This document shows positions 30,804-39,865 of a stretch of DNA of 64,000 nt, piece by piece. Under the pieces are notes generated by a model. It saw only the letters and a program-made list of their open reading frames with translations. It was not told where the DNA came from and did no database searches. The position numbers and the translations under genes were made by a program. This DNA is from Amycolatopsis nigrescens CSC17Ta-90 (GTDB taxonomy: Bacteria; Actinomycetota; Actinomycetes; Mycobacteriales; Pseudonocardiaceae), in contig NZ_ARVW01000001.1 of assembly GCF_000384315.1 (NCBI RefSeq), forward strand, positions 3,782,157 through 3,846,156. The letters run 5' to 3'. Numbering within the stretch: position 1 is the stretch's first letter; each line of letters starts with the position of its first letter.

Positions 30804-32340
30804 TGGTGGGCGCGTTGGTGTTCCCGCGCGGCACCACCGGCATGATCGACGCGTCCACCACGCGCAGCCCGTCCACCCCGCGCACCTTCAGCGCCGGGTC
30901 CACCACGGCGAGCTCGCCGGTGCCCATCGCGCAGGTGCCCACCGGGTGGTACAGCGTCTGCGTGTTCTGCCTGGCGTGCTCGGCCAGCGCGTCCTCGTCG
31001 AGATCGTGCCGGTCGGGCAGGAACGGCTGGTCCAGGAACCGCGCCAGCGGCCCGGAACGCCCGATCTCCATCAGCGAACGCAGCGCCGACAGCATCGCCT
31101 CGAAGTCCGCCGGCTGCGCGTAGTACGCCGGGTCCAGCTCGGGTTTCCACTGTGGATGCTTCGAGCGCAGCCGCAGCCTGCCCCGGCTGGCCACGTCCAC
31201 CAGTGTCGCCGCGGAAGTGAACCCGGAGACCGTCGGCTCGCGCAGGCCGTTGTCGTAGAACAGCGTCGGCGCCACGTGGATCTGCATGTCCGGCGCGTCC
31301 AGACCGTCCACAGTGGAGTAGAACGCGCCGGCCTCGCCGATGTTGGACGCCAGCGGCCCGCGTTTGGTGAGCTGCCAGCGGAGCAGCCCGGCCGGGGTGG
31401 CCGAGTCCGCCACGTCGGTGGTGCCGCGGGTGGACCAGATCACCGGCGCCGCCGGGTGGTCGTGCAGGTTCTCGCCGACCCCCGGCAGCCCGACCGCCAC
31501 GTCGATGCCGTGCTCACGCAGGTGTTCGGCGGGCCCGATCCCGGACAGCATCAGCAGTTGCGGCGAGTTGATCGCGCCGCCGCAGAGCAGCACCTCGGTG
31601 TCCGCGCGCACGGTCCGTTCCTCGCCCTTGTTCAGATAGCGCACGCCCACCGCGCGGGTGCCCTCCAGCAGCACCCGCGTGGTCTGCGCGTGCGTGCGCA
31701 CGGTGAGGTTCGGCCGGTCCAGCGCGGGCCGCAGGTAGGCGTCCGCGACCGACCAGCGCCGCCCCTTCTTGCAGGTCACCTGGTACAACCCGGCGCCTTC
31801 CTGCGACTCGCCGTTGAAGTCGTCGGTGCGCTTGAGCCCCCAGCTCACCGCCGAGTCCACCCAGGCGCTGGACAGCTCGTGCGTGTACACCCGGTCCTCC
31901 ACCCGCAGCGGGCCGCCGGTGCCGTGCAGCGGGCCGCCGAGCCGGGTGTTGCCCTCGGCGCGGACGAAGTACGGCAGCACGTCCGCGTGGCCCCAGCCCT
32001 CGGCGCCGTGCCGGTCGCGCCAGCCGTCGTAGTCCGCGCGGTTGCCGCGGATGTAGATCATCGCGTTGATCGAGGAGCAGCCGCCGAGCAGCTTGCCGCG
32101 CGGCCAGTAGGCGGGCTTGCCGGTGTGCTTCTGCTCCACCGTCTCGTAGTTCCAGTCGTCCTTGGTCTTGAACAGCCCGGCGAACGCGGCCGGGATGCGG
32201 ACCTTGTCGTCGTCGTCCTCCCCGCCGGCCTCCAGCAGCAGCACCCTGGCCGACGGATCCTCAGTCAACCGGTTCGCGAGCACGCAGCCCGCGCTCCCGG
32301 CGCCCACGATGACGTAGTCGAAGGATTCAGAGTCGGCCAC
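30760..32340 (-). CDS. GMC-family FAD oxidoreductase (choline-dehydrogenase-like)
   Basis: A 526-residue flavoprotein. The FAD-binding GxGxxG lies in YVIVGAGSAGCVLANRL, followed by the Glu in LLLEAGG. GMC signature regions are RGKLLGGCSSINAMIYIRG and CGGAINSPQLLMLSGIGP. The catalytic His is expected in LYHPVGTCAMG, with Asn in GNTNAPTIM. GGAGG precedes the GTG at 32340. Enzymes of this family oxidise alcohols such as choline, PEG or long-chain alcohols, and betaine-pathway choline oxidation is one option. The usual partner betaine aldehyde dehydrogenase is not adjacent, although an ALDH gene lies 2.2 kb away; a direct link is speculative. Confidence 0.93.
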   Translation of the reverse strand: MADSESFDYVIVGAGSAGCVLANRLTEDPSARVLLLEAGGEDDDDKVRIPAAFAGLFKTKDDWNYETVEQKHTGKPAYWPRGKLLGGCSSINAMIYIRGNRADYDGWRDRHGAEGWGHADVLPYFVRAEGNTRLGGPLHGTGGPLRVEDRVYTHELSSAWVDSAVSWGLKRTDDFNGESQEGAGLYQVTCKKGRRWSVADAYLRPALDRPNLTVRTHAQTTRVLLEGTRAVGVRYLNKGEERTVRADTEVLLCGGAINSPQLLMLSGIGPAEHLREHGIDVAVGLPGVGENLHDHPAAPVIWSTRGTTDVADSATPAGLLRWQLTKRGPLASNIGEAGAFYSTVDGLDAPDMQIHVAPTLFYDNGLREPTVSGFTSAATLVDVASRGRLRLRSKHPQWKPELDPAYYAQPADFEAMLSALRSLMEIGRSGPLARFLDQPFLPDRHDLDEDALAEHARQNTQTLYHPVGTCAMGTGELAVVDPALKVRGVDGLRVVDASIMPVVPRGNTNAPTIMVAEKAADLIRGT

Positions 32341-32563
32341 GGATGCCTCCAGCTCGTTGGCGGGGTGTCAATTCCACGAGCATGCCTTCCACGGGCATGA
32401 GGTGGAAGTGTCGCGGCTCAGCTTCCCCCGGTTGTCGCGGTTCGGCAACGAGTCGCGGTGACCCATCGTCCAACTAGGTCAACCGACGGTTAATTCTCAA
32501 CGCGACCGGGTACCAGTGAGGTGAGGGCTCGCAACGGGAAACAACCGAACGGGAGGCCGGAAA

Positions 32564-33007
32564 ATGGCACAGCTGCGGAGAATCATCGGAATCGCCGGTG
32601 CGGCGGCCGCGATGGGCGCGACCGCGGTGCTGGCCCCGCCAGCCGCCGGTGCGGACGGTATGCCGTGCAGCGCGCAGGCCAAGGCCTGCATCCAGCTCGG
32701 CACGAACACGAGCTGGCTCGCAGACCAGGGCGTGGTCACCTACGGCGGGGTGCCGATCACGTCCGGCAAACCGGGGTACCGCACCCCGACCGGCAGCTTC
32801 AAGGTCCAGTACAAGGACATCGACCACTACAGCAAGCAGTTCAACGGCCCGATGCCCTACTCGGTGTTCTTCACCACCAACGGAATCGCCTTCCACCAGG
32901 GCAGCCTCAAGCAGAAGTCGCACGGCTGCATCCACCTGTCGCGCGAGGCGGCCATCACCTACTTCAACGCCCTGCAGCCCGGTGACGTGGTCGAAGTCGT
33001 GAAGTAA
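32564..33007 (+). CDS. L,D-transpeptidase (YkuD domain), secreted
   Basis: A 147-residue protein with a clear Sec signal peptide (basic start, hydrophobic core, cleavage near AAGADG at residue ~30). The mature part is a compact YkuD domain, with the conserved His in FHQGS and the catalytic cysteine in SHGCIHLSREAA. Such enzymes form 3-3 cross-links in peptidoglycan or attach proteins to it. It is at the short end for the family and has no extra binding domain. GGGAGG lies upstream of ATG 32564. Neighbouring genes are unrelated to the wall; it appears monocistronic. Confidence 0.93.
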   Translation: MAQLRRIIGIAGAAAAMGATAVLAPPAAGADGMPCSAQAKACIQLGTNTSWLADQGVVTYGGVPITSGKPGYRTPTGSFKVQYKDIDHYSKQFNGPMPYSVFFTTNGIAFHQGSLKQKSHGCIHLSREAAITYFNALQPGDVVEVVK

Positions 33008-33038
33008 CCCGCCGACGTCGGCTCGAGCCGTGCTCGGT

Positions 33039-33044
33039 TACTCT
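33039..33044 (+). promoter_or_regulatory. Predicted -10 box upstream of purS
   Basis: TACTCT is 39 nt before the purS start. The neighbouring bases (GGTTACTCTT) are nearly the same as those in front of purL (37557-37566), suggesting related promoters. Confidence 0.4.
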
Positions 33045-33083
33045 TCCGGGGTATTGACCTGCGCGAATGAGGAGCAGCCGACC

Positions 33084-33323
33084 GTGGCCCGAGTCGTCGT
33101 CGACGTCATGCCGAAGCCCGAGATCCTGGACCCGCAGGGGCAGGCGGTGGCCGGTGCGCTGCCGCGCCTCGGTTTTCAGGGCGTGTCCGAAGTCCGTCAG
33201 GGCAAGCATTTCGAACTCGAGGTCGACGACTCCGTCGACGATGAGACCCTTGCGAAGATCGCCGAAGGCTTCCTGGCCAACCCGGTGATCGAGGAGTGGA
33301 CCATCCGGCGGGTTGGCCAGTGA
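33084..33323 (+). CDS. purS: FGAM synthase, PurS subunit
   Basis: A 79-residue protein matching Pur[36 protein letters not shown] and [10 protein letters not shown]. PurS is the small subunit that bridges PurQ and PurL in the formylglycinamidine ribonucleotide synthase complex, which converts FGAR to FGAM with glutamine and ATP. GTG 33084 is the start, with GAGGAG 9 nt upstream; the longer frame has no support. Its stop overlaps the purQ GTG, so the two are translationally coupled. purL is 4.2 kb downstream rather than next to it. Confidence 0.95.
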   Translation: MARVVVDVMPKPEILDPQGQAVAGALPRLGFQGVSEVRQGKHFELEVDDSVDDETLAKIAEGFLANPVIEEWTIRRVGQ

Positions 33324-33997
33324 CCGCGCGGATCGGGGTGATCACCTTCCCCGGCACGCTGGACGACGGCGACGCCGCCCGCGCGGTGAAGTACGCCGGC
33401 GCCGAGCCGGTCGCGCTCTGGCACGCGGACGAGGACCTGCGCGGCGTGGACGCGGTGGTCGTCCCGGGCGGCTTCTCCTACGGCGACTACCTGCGCGCCG
33501 GCGTGATCGCCAGGTTCGCGCCGGTGATGAACCCGGTCATCGAGTCCGCCCGCGGCGGCATGCCGGTGCTGGGCATCTGCAACGGGTTCCAGATCCTCTG
33601 CGAGGCCGGCCTGCTGCCCGGCGCGATGGTGCGCAACGAGGGACTGCACTTCATCTGCCGCGACCAGTGGCTGCGGGTGGAGAACACCAGCACCGCGTGG
33701 ACCAGCCGGTTCGAGCCGGGCGCCGAGATACTGGTGCCGATGAAGAACATCGACGGCTGCTTCGTGGCGAACCAGGCCACCCTGGACGAGCTGGAGGCCG
33801 AGGGCCGGGTGGCGTTCCGCTACGTCGGCGGCAACCCGAACGGCTCACGGGCCGACATCGCCGGGGTTACCAGCGCGAACGGTCGAGTGGTCGGCCTGAT
33901 GCCGCACCCCGAGCACGCCATCGACGCGCTCACCGGCCCCTCCGATGACGGCCTCGGCATCTTCTACTCCGCCCTCGACGCCCTCCTCCACGCCTGA
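33320..33997 (+). CDS. purQ: FGAM synthase, glutamine amidotransferase subunit
   Basis: A 225-residue class-I glutaminase subunit that releases ammonia for the FGAR-to-FGAM step. The nucleophilic Cys is in [10 protein letters not shown], and the His/Glu pair is in [13 protein letters not shown] 33320 shares bases with the purS TGA. Homologous N-terminus [18 protein letters not shown] confirms the start. It is followed by a 57-bp hairpin that separates it from the convergent ABC exporter gene. Confidence 0.96.
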   Translation: MTARIGVITFPGTLDDGDAARAVKYAGAEPVALWHADEDLRGVDAVVVPGGFSYGDYLRAGVIARFAPVMNPVIESARGGMPVLGICNGFQILCEAGLLPGAMVRNEGLHFICRDQWLRVENTSTAWTSRFEPGAEILVPMKNIDGCFVANQATLDELEAEGRVAFRYVGGNPNGSRADIAGVTSANGRVVGLMPHPEHAIDALTGPSDDGLGIFYSALDALLHA

Positions 33998-34010
33998 CCC
34001 TTTCGGCTCG

Positions 34011-34067
34011 ATGCAGCGAAGGCCACCTTCGCTGCGTTCAACGCAGGCAAGGTGGCCTTCACTGCAT
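34011..34067. terminator. Long hairpin between purQ and the convergent ABC exporter
   Basis: Arms 34011-34038 and 34040-34067 pair at 25 of 28 positions, and the core GAAGGCCACCTT resembles the repeat at 30395. It can terminate transcription in both directions. Confidence 0.8.
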
Positions 34068-34076
34068 GGCCGGTGG

Positions 34077-35804
34077 CTAGCCGGCGGCGGCTTGGACGAG
34101 ACGGGCGTAGGGGCCGCCCGCGGCGAGCAGCTCCTCGTGCGCGCCGAGCTCGGTGATCCGGCCGTCCTCGATCACCGCGACCCGGTCCGCGGCGGCCGCG
34201 GTGTGCAGCCGGTGCGCGATCGCGATCACCGTGCGCCCGGCCAGTGCGCCGTTCAGCGAGCGCTCCAGCTCCCGTGCGGACGAGGTGTCGAGCAGCGACG
34301 TGGCCTCGTCCAGCACCACCGTGTGCGGGTCGGCGAGCACCACCCTGGCCAGCGCCAGCTGCTGCGCCAGCGCGGCCGGGACCGCCTGCGCACCGGTGCC
34401 GAGCTTGGTGTCCAGCCCGTCCGGCAGCCCTTCGGCCCAGTCCCGCGCGCCGACCGCGGCCAGCGCGTCCAGCAGCTGCCCGTCGGACCACTCGCCGGCC
34501 GGCAGGGTCAGGTTCTCCCGCAGCGTGCCGGCGAACACGTGGTGCTCCTGGGTCAGCAGCAGCACCTCGCCGCGCAGCAGGTCTTCGGCCATTGTGGACA
34601 CTTCACGGCCGCCGATGGTGACCGAGCCGGAGGTCGGCGCGGCGATCCCGGCGAGCAGCCTGCCCAGAGTTGACTTGCCCGCACCGGACGGTCCGACCAC
34701 GGCCAGCCGCTGCCCGTGCGGCACCAGCAGCCGCACGTCGTGCAGCACTTCGCGGTCCGCCGAGTAGCCGAACCGCACCGACCGCACCTCGATGTCCTGC
34801 CCGTCCGGCGCTTCGGTGCCGGTTTCGGCCGGGTGCGCCCGCACGCCGAGGATCCGCCGCAGCGCCGAGCCGGACACCTGCAGGTCCTCGAACCAGAACA
34901 GCAGCTCGTCCATCGGCGCGGACAGCGCCTGCGCGTAGAGCAGCATCGTGGTCAGCGTGCCCAGCTGCACCAGCCCGCCGCTGTAGGCGAGGCCGCCGAT
35001 CAGCAGCATGGCCACGATCGGCAGCAGGTAGGACAGGTCGAGGTTGGGCAGCCACCAGGTCTGCAGCCGGCGGATCTCCCGCTCGTGGCGCACCGCTTCG
35101 CCGAGCGAGCGCCGCCCGGAGCTGATCCGCCGTTCGGTCAGCCCCAGCGCTTCGGCGGTGCGCGCGCCCTCGACCGTCTCGTGCAGCTCGGACTGCACGT
35201 CGGCCCACTGGCCGAGCATCCGCTGCAGCACCGGCGCCACCCGGCGCTGGTACCAGACCGTGGAGATGACCAGCATCGGCACCGAAAGCAGCAGGGTCAG
35301 CGCCAGCAGCGGCGAGGTGACGATCATCGCCGCCACGGTGAGCAGCACGGTGAACACCGCGACCAGGATCTCCGGCACCGCGTTGCGCACCGCGTGGTCG
35401 ATCCGCGAGATGTCCGAGGTGGACCGGCTGAGCAGGTCACCGGTGCCGGCCGCCTCCACCGTGCCCAGCGGCAGGGTCAGCGCGTTGCCGACGAACTCCT
35501 CCCTGGTCTTGGCCAGCACCTTCTCGCCGAGCACCCGCGCCCGCAGCCTGGCCGCGCGCTTGAGCGCGGCCTGCGCGAACAGCAGCACCAGGAACAGCCC
35601 GGCCAGCACGTCCACCCGCAGGGTGCCGGTGCCGCGGGTGACCGAGTCCACCAGGTCGCCGAGGATCTGCGGCCCGGCCAGCCCGGCCAGTGTGGCCAGG
35701 CCGAACAGGGAGAGCATCACGACGAGCCCGCGCCGGTTCTCCCGACCGGTGCGCCGCACCCAGCCGAGCACCTCCCGCGCCGAAGCGAGCGGCAGCCGGA
35801 TCAT
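34077..35804 (-). CDS. ABC exporter half-transporter B (intact Walker A, degenerate signature)
   Basis: A 575-residue exporter half: six membrane helices in residues ~25-310 and an ATPase domain in ~330-575. Walker A GPSGAGKST, Q-loop LLTQEHHVF and Walker B TVVLDEAT are intact, with His in AIAHRL. The signature that should read LSGGQ is instead VPAALAQQLALAR, so it is degenerate. ATG 35804 overlaps the upstream half-transporter stop as ATGA; a longer frame to 35852 is unnecessary. With half A it should form a heterodimer in which only one ATP site is complete. The substrate is unknown. Confidence 0.93.
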   Translation of the reverse strand: MIRLPLASAREVLGWVRRTGRENRRGLVVMLSLFGLATLAGLAGPQILGDLVDSVTRGTGTLRVDVLAGLFLVLLFAQAALKRAARLRARVLGEKVLAKTREEFVGNALTLPLGTVEAAGTGDLLSRSTSDISRIDHAVRNAVPEILVAVFTVLLTVAAMIVTSPLLALTLLLSVPMLVISTVWYQRRVAPVLQRMLGQWADVQSELHETVEGARTAEALGLTERRISSGRRSLGEAVRHEREIRRLQTWWLPNLDLSYLLPIVAMLLIGGLAYSGGLVQLGTLTTMLLYAQALSAPMDELLFWFEDLQVSGSALRRILGVRAHPAETGTEAPDGQDIEVRSVRFGYSADREVLHDVRLLVPHGQRLAVVGPSGAGKSTLGRLLAGIAAPTSGSVTIGGREVSTMAEDLLRGEVLLLTQEHHVFAGTLRENLTLPAGEWSDGQLLDALAAVGARDWAEGLPDGLDTKLGTGAQAVPAALAQQLALARVVLADPHTVVLDEATSLLDTSSARELERSLNGALAGRTVIAIAHRLHTAAAADRVAVIEDGRITELGAHEELLAAGGPYARLVQAAAG

Positions 35805-37429
35805 GTCTTCGCCCTTTCCAACACCCGGTGCGTCTCCGCCACCGGAATCCACAGTGGACTTTGCGTGAGTACGACGGTGGTCTTGCCCTGGCGCAGTTTC
35901 GCCACCCGCTCGGCGATCCGGATCTCGGTGTGCGCGTCCACCGCCGAGGTCGGCTCGTCCAGCAGCAGCACGTCCGGGTTCAGCGCCAGCGCCCTGGCCA
36001 GGTTCAGCCGCTGCCGCTGACCGCCGGAGACCTCACGGCCGCGTTCGCCGATCCGCTCGTCCAGCCCGTTCGGCAGTGCGGCCACGATGTCCTCGGCGTC
36101 CGCCGTGTACAGCGCGGTGGAAACGTCCACTCCGGACGGACCCGGCGCCTCGGTCTGCTCGCGCAGGACGCCGGAGAACCAGATGTCCTGGTTGTGCGCG
36201 TACACCACCCGCGCGCGCAGCTCGGCCAGCGCGACCCGGTCCACCGGCACCCCGCCGGCCAGCACCGGCTGGTCCGAGTCGGTGAACCTGGCCAGCCGTT
36301 CGGCCAGCGCCTCGGCCGCCGCGCCGGCGTCGATCACGGTCAGCTTGCCCGCCTCGATGGTCAGCCCGGTGGCCGTGTCGTACAGCTCCAGCGGCCCGGC
36401 CGGCAGGCGCACCGGCTCGGCCGGATCGGCCAGCCGCGGCTTGATCGCGAGCACCGAGCAGGCCTTCTTCGCCGAGACCATCGCCGAAGTGAACTGGTAG
36501 GCCGCTTCGGTCGCGACGCTGACCGGGATCAGCAGGAAGGCCGAAGCGCCGTAGAACGAGACCAGCTCGCCGACCGAGATGGTGCCCTCGATCGCCAGCC
36601 GGGCACCGAGCCAGGTGATCGCCACGATGACCAGCCCGGCCAGCGCCACCTCGGCACCGGCCAGCAGCGCCTCGCTGCGCCCGACCTGCACCCCGGCCTG
36701 GCGGACCTGCTGGCTGGCGGCGCGGAATCGGCCGAGGAACTGCCGCTCGCCGCCGATCCCGCGCAGGATGCGCAGCCCGGAGACGATGTCCGAGCCGAGC
36801 GCGTTCACGTCGGTCAGCTGCTCCCGCTGGTTGGCCTTGCGCTCCTGCAGCGGGGCCAGCAGCGCGCCGATCGCCACCACCGCCAGCGGCACGCCGATCA
36901 GCGCGACCAGCCCGAGCAGCAGCGAGTTCGTCAGCAGCGCCACCGCGGTCACCGCGAACCCGATCACCGAGCCGACCGTGCGGCCGAGCACCTCGAAGGC
37001 GTTCCCGATCGTGTTGGTGTCCGAAGAGGTGACCGCGACCACTTCACCGCTGCCCGCCGCGTCCCGAAGGCCGGCGCCGAGCCGGGCGGCGTGCACCGCC
37101 ACCGCGTGCTGGGTGCCGGCCGCGCCGTGGATCCACAGCCCGTGCGCGATGAAGTTGAGCACGGTTCCGCCGGCGGTCTGCAGCAGCCCGAGGCCGAGCA
37201 CGACCATGGACCACAGCCAGAGCGCGGAGTCGTCGCCGTCCGCGACCGCCTGCACGCCGCGGCCGATCGCCAGTGGCACCAGCGCGGCCGGAACCAGCCA
37301 GCCGGCACCGAAGAGTGACGCGCCGACGACCATGCCAGGCCGCATCTTCAGCAGCGCGATCATGAACCGGCCGGGCGTGAGCCGGTCAGGCAGCCGCGGC
37401 GCGGGAATTTCGACTGGGGTGCTGGACAC
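35801..37429 (-). CDS. ABC exporter half-transporter A (degenerate Walker A, intact signature)
   Basis: A 542-residue exporter half: six membrane helices in residues ~25-310 and an ATPase domain after ~325. The signature VSGGQRQR and Walker B VLLLDEPTSAVD are present, but the Walker A position reads IDAGAAAEALAERL with no GxxGxGK[ST] lysine. GTG 37429 is chosen because the TAACGT box lies eight bases upstream; the longer frame upstream is a shadow of purL. Its stop overlaps the start of half B. Its defects are the mirror image of those in half B. Confidence 0.92.
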   Translation of the reverse strand: MSSTPVEIPAPRLPDRLTPGRFMIALLKMRPGMVVGASLFGAGWLVPAALVPLAIGRGVQAVADGDDSALWLWSMVVLGLGLLQTAGGTVLNFIAHGLWIHGAAGTQHAVAVHAARLGAGLRDAAGSGEVVAVTSSDTNTIGNAFEVLGRTVGSVIGFAVTAVALLTNSLLLGLVALIGVPLAVVAIGALLAPLQERKANQREQLTDVNALGSDIVSGLRILRGIGGERQFLGRFRAASQQVRQAGVQVGRSEALLAGAEVALAGLVIVAITWLGARLAIEGTISVGELVSFYGASAFLLIPVSVATEAAYQFTSAMVSAKKACSVLAIKPRLADPAEPVRLPAGPLELYDTATGLTIEAGKLTVIDAGAAAEALAERLARFTDSDQPVLAGGVPVDRVALAELRARVVYAHNQDIWFSGVLREQTEAPGPSGVDVSTALYTADAEDIVAALPNGLDERIGERGREVSGGQRQRLNLARALALNPDVLLLDEPTSAVDAHTEIRIAERVAKLRQGKTTVVLTQSPLWIPVAETHRVLERAKT

Positions 37430-37437
37430 GTGACCTG

Positions 37438-37443
37438 ACGTTA
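37438..37443 (-). promoter_or_regulatory. Predicted -10 box, ABC exporter operon
   Basis: Reads TAACGT on the minus strand, eight bases before GTG 37429; near-leaderless. Confidence 0.45.
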
Positions 37444-37476
37444 TCCGGACGTACCGGGCGGCGGCGACCGATTTTC

Positions 37477-37522
37477 CTCGTGAGTGAAAACGGTTGCCCT
37501 GGCAACACTTTCCACTCACGAG
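37477..37522. repeat. Intergenic inverted repeat before purL
   Basis: Arms 37477-37498 and 37501-37522 pair at 19 of 22 positions with a two-base CT loop. The right arm is identical to the right arm of the element's attB palindrome. It lies between divergent genes. Confidence 0.9.
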
Positions 37523-37558
37523 TCCTGACCTGCGCGGATGCCCACTACGCCCCACAGT

Positions 37559-37564
37559 TACTCT
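37559..37564 (+). promoter_or_regulatory. Predicted -10 box, leaderless purL transcript
   Basis: TACTCT ends six bases before GTG 37571, which favours this start over ATG 37538. Confidence 0.5.
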
Positions 37565-37570
37565 TTGGGG

Positions 37571-39862
37571 GTGGCGACTACCGACACCGAGACCCCGGTC
37601 ACCGACACCACCGCCCGCGCCGGGGAGACCCCCGATCTCGCGCAGCCCTATCTGGAGCTCGGCCTCGCCGAGGACGAGTACGCGCGGATCCGCGAGATCC
37701 TCGGCCGCCGTCCCACCGACGCCGAGCTGGCCATGTACTCGGTGATGTGGAGCGAGCACTGCTCGTACAAGTCGTCCAAGAAGCACCTCCGCTACTTCGG
37801 TGAGACGACCACTCCCGAGATGCGCGAGAAGATGCTGGCCGGCATCGGCGAGAACGCCGGCGTGGTGGACATCGGCGACGGCTGGGCGGTCACCTTCAAG
37901 GTGGAGAGCCACAACCATCCGTCCTATGTGGAGCCCTACCAGGGTGCGGCCACCGGGGTCGGCGGCATCGTGCGCGACATCATGGCGATGGGTGCCCGCC
38001 CGCTCGCGGTGGCCGACTCGCTGCGCTTCGGCGCCGCGGACGCGCCGGACACCCGCCGGGTGCTGCCCGGGGTGGTCGCAGGGGTCGCCGGCTACGGCAA
38101 TTGCCTCGGCCTGCCGAACATCGGCGGCGAGCTGGTGTTCGACCAGAGCTACGCGGGCAACCCCCTGGTCAACGCGCTGTGCGTGGGTGCGATGCGCACC
38201 GAGGACCTGCACCTCGCCTTCGCCTCGGGTACCGGCAACAAGATCATCCTGTTCGGCGCGCGGACCGGCCTGGACGGCATCGGCGGGGTGTCCGTGCTGG
38301 CCAGCGACAGCTTCTCCGCGGGCACCGGCCGCAAGAAGCTGCCCAGCGTCCAGGTCGGCGACCCGTTCACCGAGAAGGTGCTCATCGAGTGCTGCCTCGA
38401 CCTGTTCGCGCAGAAGCTGGTGGTCGGCATCCAGGACCTCGGCGGCGCCGGGCTTTCCTGCGCGACCTCCGAGCTGGCCGCCGCCGGCGACGGCGGTATG
38501 CGGATCGAGCTGGACCGGGTGCCGCTGCGGGCCAAGGGTATGACCCCGGCCGAGGTGCTCTCCAGCGAGTCGCAGGAGCGGATGTGCGCCGTGGTCGCAC
38601 CGTCCGATGTGGACGCCTTCATGGCGGTCTGCGCCAAGTGGGACGTGATCGCCACCGAGATCGGCGAGGTCACCGACGGGGACCACCTGGTGATCGACTG
38701 GCACGGCGAGACCGTGGTGGACGTGCCGCCGCGCACCGTGGCGCACCAGGGCCCGGTGTACGACCGGCCGCTCGCCCGTCCGTCCACTCAGGACGCTCTC
38801 GCCACGGACACCCCGGACCACCTGCCCCGGCCGTCCAGCCCGGCGGAGATCCGCGAGACCGTGCTGAAGCTGATCTCGTCGCCGAACCTGGCGTCCAAGG
38901 AATGGGTCACCCAGCAGTACGACCGCTACGTGCGCGGCAACACCGTGCTCGCGCAGCCATCGGACTCCGGGGTGATCCGGATCGACGAGGAGACCGGCCG
39001 CGGCATCGCGGTCTCCACCGACTGCAACAGCCGGTACGTGTACCTGGACCCGTACGCGGGTGCGCAGCTCGCGCTGGCCGAGTCCTACCGGAACGTGGCC
39101 ACCAGCGGCGCGACCCCGGTCGCGGTCACCAACTGCCTGAACTTCGGCGCGCCCACCGACCCCGGCGTGATGTGGCAGTTCGAGCGCGCGGTGCACGGGC
39201 TCGCCGACGGCTGTGCGCAGCTGGGCGTGCCGGTGACCGGCGGGAACGTGAGCTTCTTCAACCAGACCGGGGACGTCGCGATCCTGCCGACCCCGGTGGT
39301 CGGTGTGCTCGGCGTGCTCGACGACGTGCGCCGCCGGATCCCGACCGGGATCGGCGCGGAAGCCGGCGAGACCCTGCTGCTGCTCGGCGAGACACACGAC
39401 GAGTTCGGCGGCTCGGCGTGGGCGCAGGTCATGCACGGCCACCTCGGCGGGGTACCGCCCAAGGTGGACCTGGAGCGCGAGCGGCTGCTCGCCGAGATCC
39501 TGCTGGCCGGCTCCCGGGACGGGATGATCTCCGCCGCGCACGACCTGTCCGACGGCGGCCTGATCCAGACGCTGGTCGAGACCGTCCTGATCGGACAGTG
39601 CGGCGCCAGGGTGCTGCTCGACGAGGACGCCGACCCGTTCGTGCAGCTGTTCTCCGAGTCGGCTGGTCGGGTGCTGGTCGCGGTGCCGCGGTCCGAGGAG
39701 CTGCGGTTCACCGAGATGTGCACCGCGCGCGAGCTGCCGTGGCGCAAGGTCGGCGTGGTGGACCCGGAGGCCGGTGGCCTGGAGATCCAGGGCGTCACCG
39801 CCTTCGGCTTCGAAGAGCTTCGCGAAGCCTTCGAATCCACCCTCCCCGCGCTCTTCGACTGA
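37571..39862 (+). CDS. purL: FGAM synthase, PurL subunit (small type)
   Basis: A 763-residue PurL of the three-subunit (PurSQL) type. It carries the ATP and FGAR sites that form FGAM with ammonia from PurQ. Conserved: [27 protein letters not shown], the glycine-rich [25 protein letters not shown], and the second-half repeat NCLNFGAP with [13 protein letters not shown] 37571 is preferred because a TACTCT box lies six bases upstream; ATG 37538 would add 11 residues and has no ribosome site. It converges on the pentapeptide gene with a 3-nt gap. Confidence 0.95.
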   Translation: MATTDTETPVTDTTARAGETPDLAQPYLELGLAEDEYARIREILGRRPTDAELAMYSVMWSEHCSYKSSKKHLRYFGETTTPEMREKMLAGIGENAGVVDIGDGWAVTFKVESHNHPSYVEPYQGAATGVGGIVRDIMAMGARPLAVADSLRFGAADAPDTRRVLPGVVAGVAGYGNCLGLPNIGGELVFDQSYAGNPLVNALCVGAMRTEDLHLAFASGTGNKIILFGARTGLDGIGGVSVLASDSFSAGTGRKKLPSVQVGDPFTEKVLIECCLDLFAQKLVVGIQDLGGAGLSCATSELAAAGDGGMRIELDRVPLRAKGMTPAEVLSSESQERMCAVVAPSDVDAFMAVCAKWDVIATEIGEVTDGDHLVIDWHGETVVDVPPRTVAHQGPVYDRPLARPSTQDALATDTPDHLPRPSSPAEIRETVLKLISSPNLASKEWVTQQYDRYVRGNTVLAQPSDSGVIRIDEETGRGIAVSTDCNSRYVYLDPYAGAQLALAESYRNVATSGATPVAVTNCLNFGAPTDPGVMWQFERAVHGLADGCAQLGVPVTGGNVSFFNQTGDVAILPTPVVGVLGVLDDVRRRIPTGIGAEAGETLLLLGETHDEFGGSAWAQVMHGHLGGVPPKVDLERERLLAEILLAGSRDGMISAAHDLSDGGLIQTLVETVLIGQCGARVLLDEDADPFVQLFSESAGRVLVAVPRSEELRFTEMCTARELPWRKVGVVDPEAGGLEIQGVTAFGFEELREAFESTLPALFD

Positions 39863-39865
39863 GGC

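Noticed and set aside
35801..39541. 1246-codon frame covering an ABC exporter and the antisense of purL
   Set aside because: The exporter begins at 37429; upstream residues are antisense to purL and lack any fold signal.
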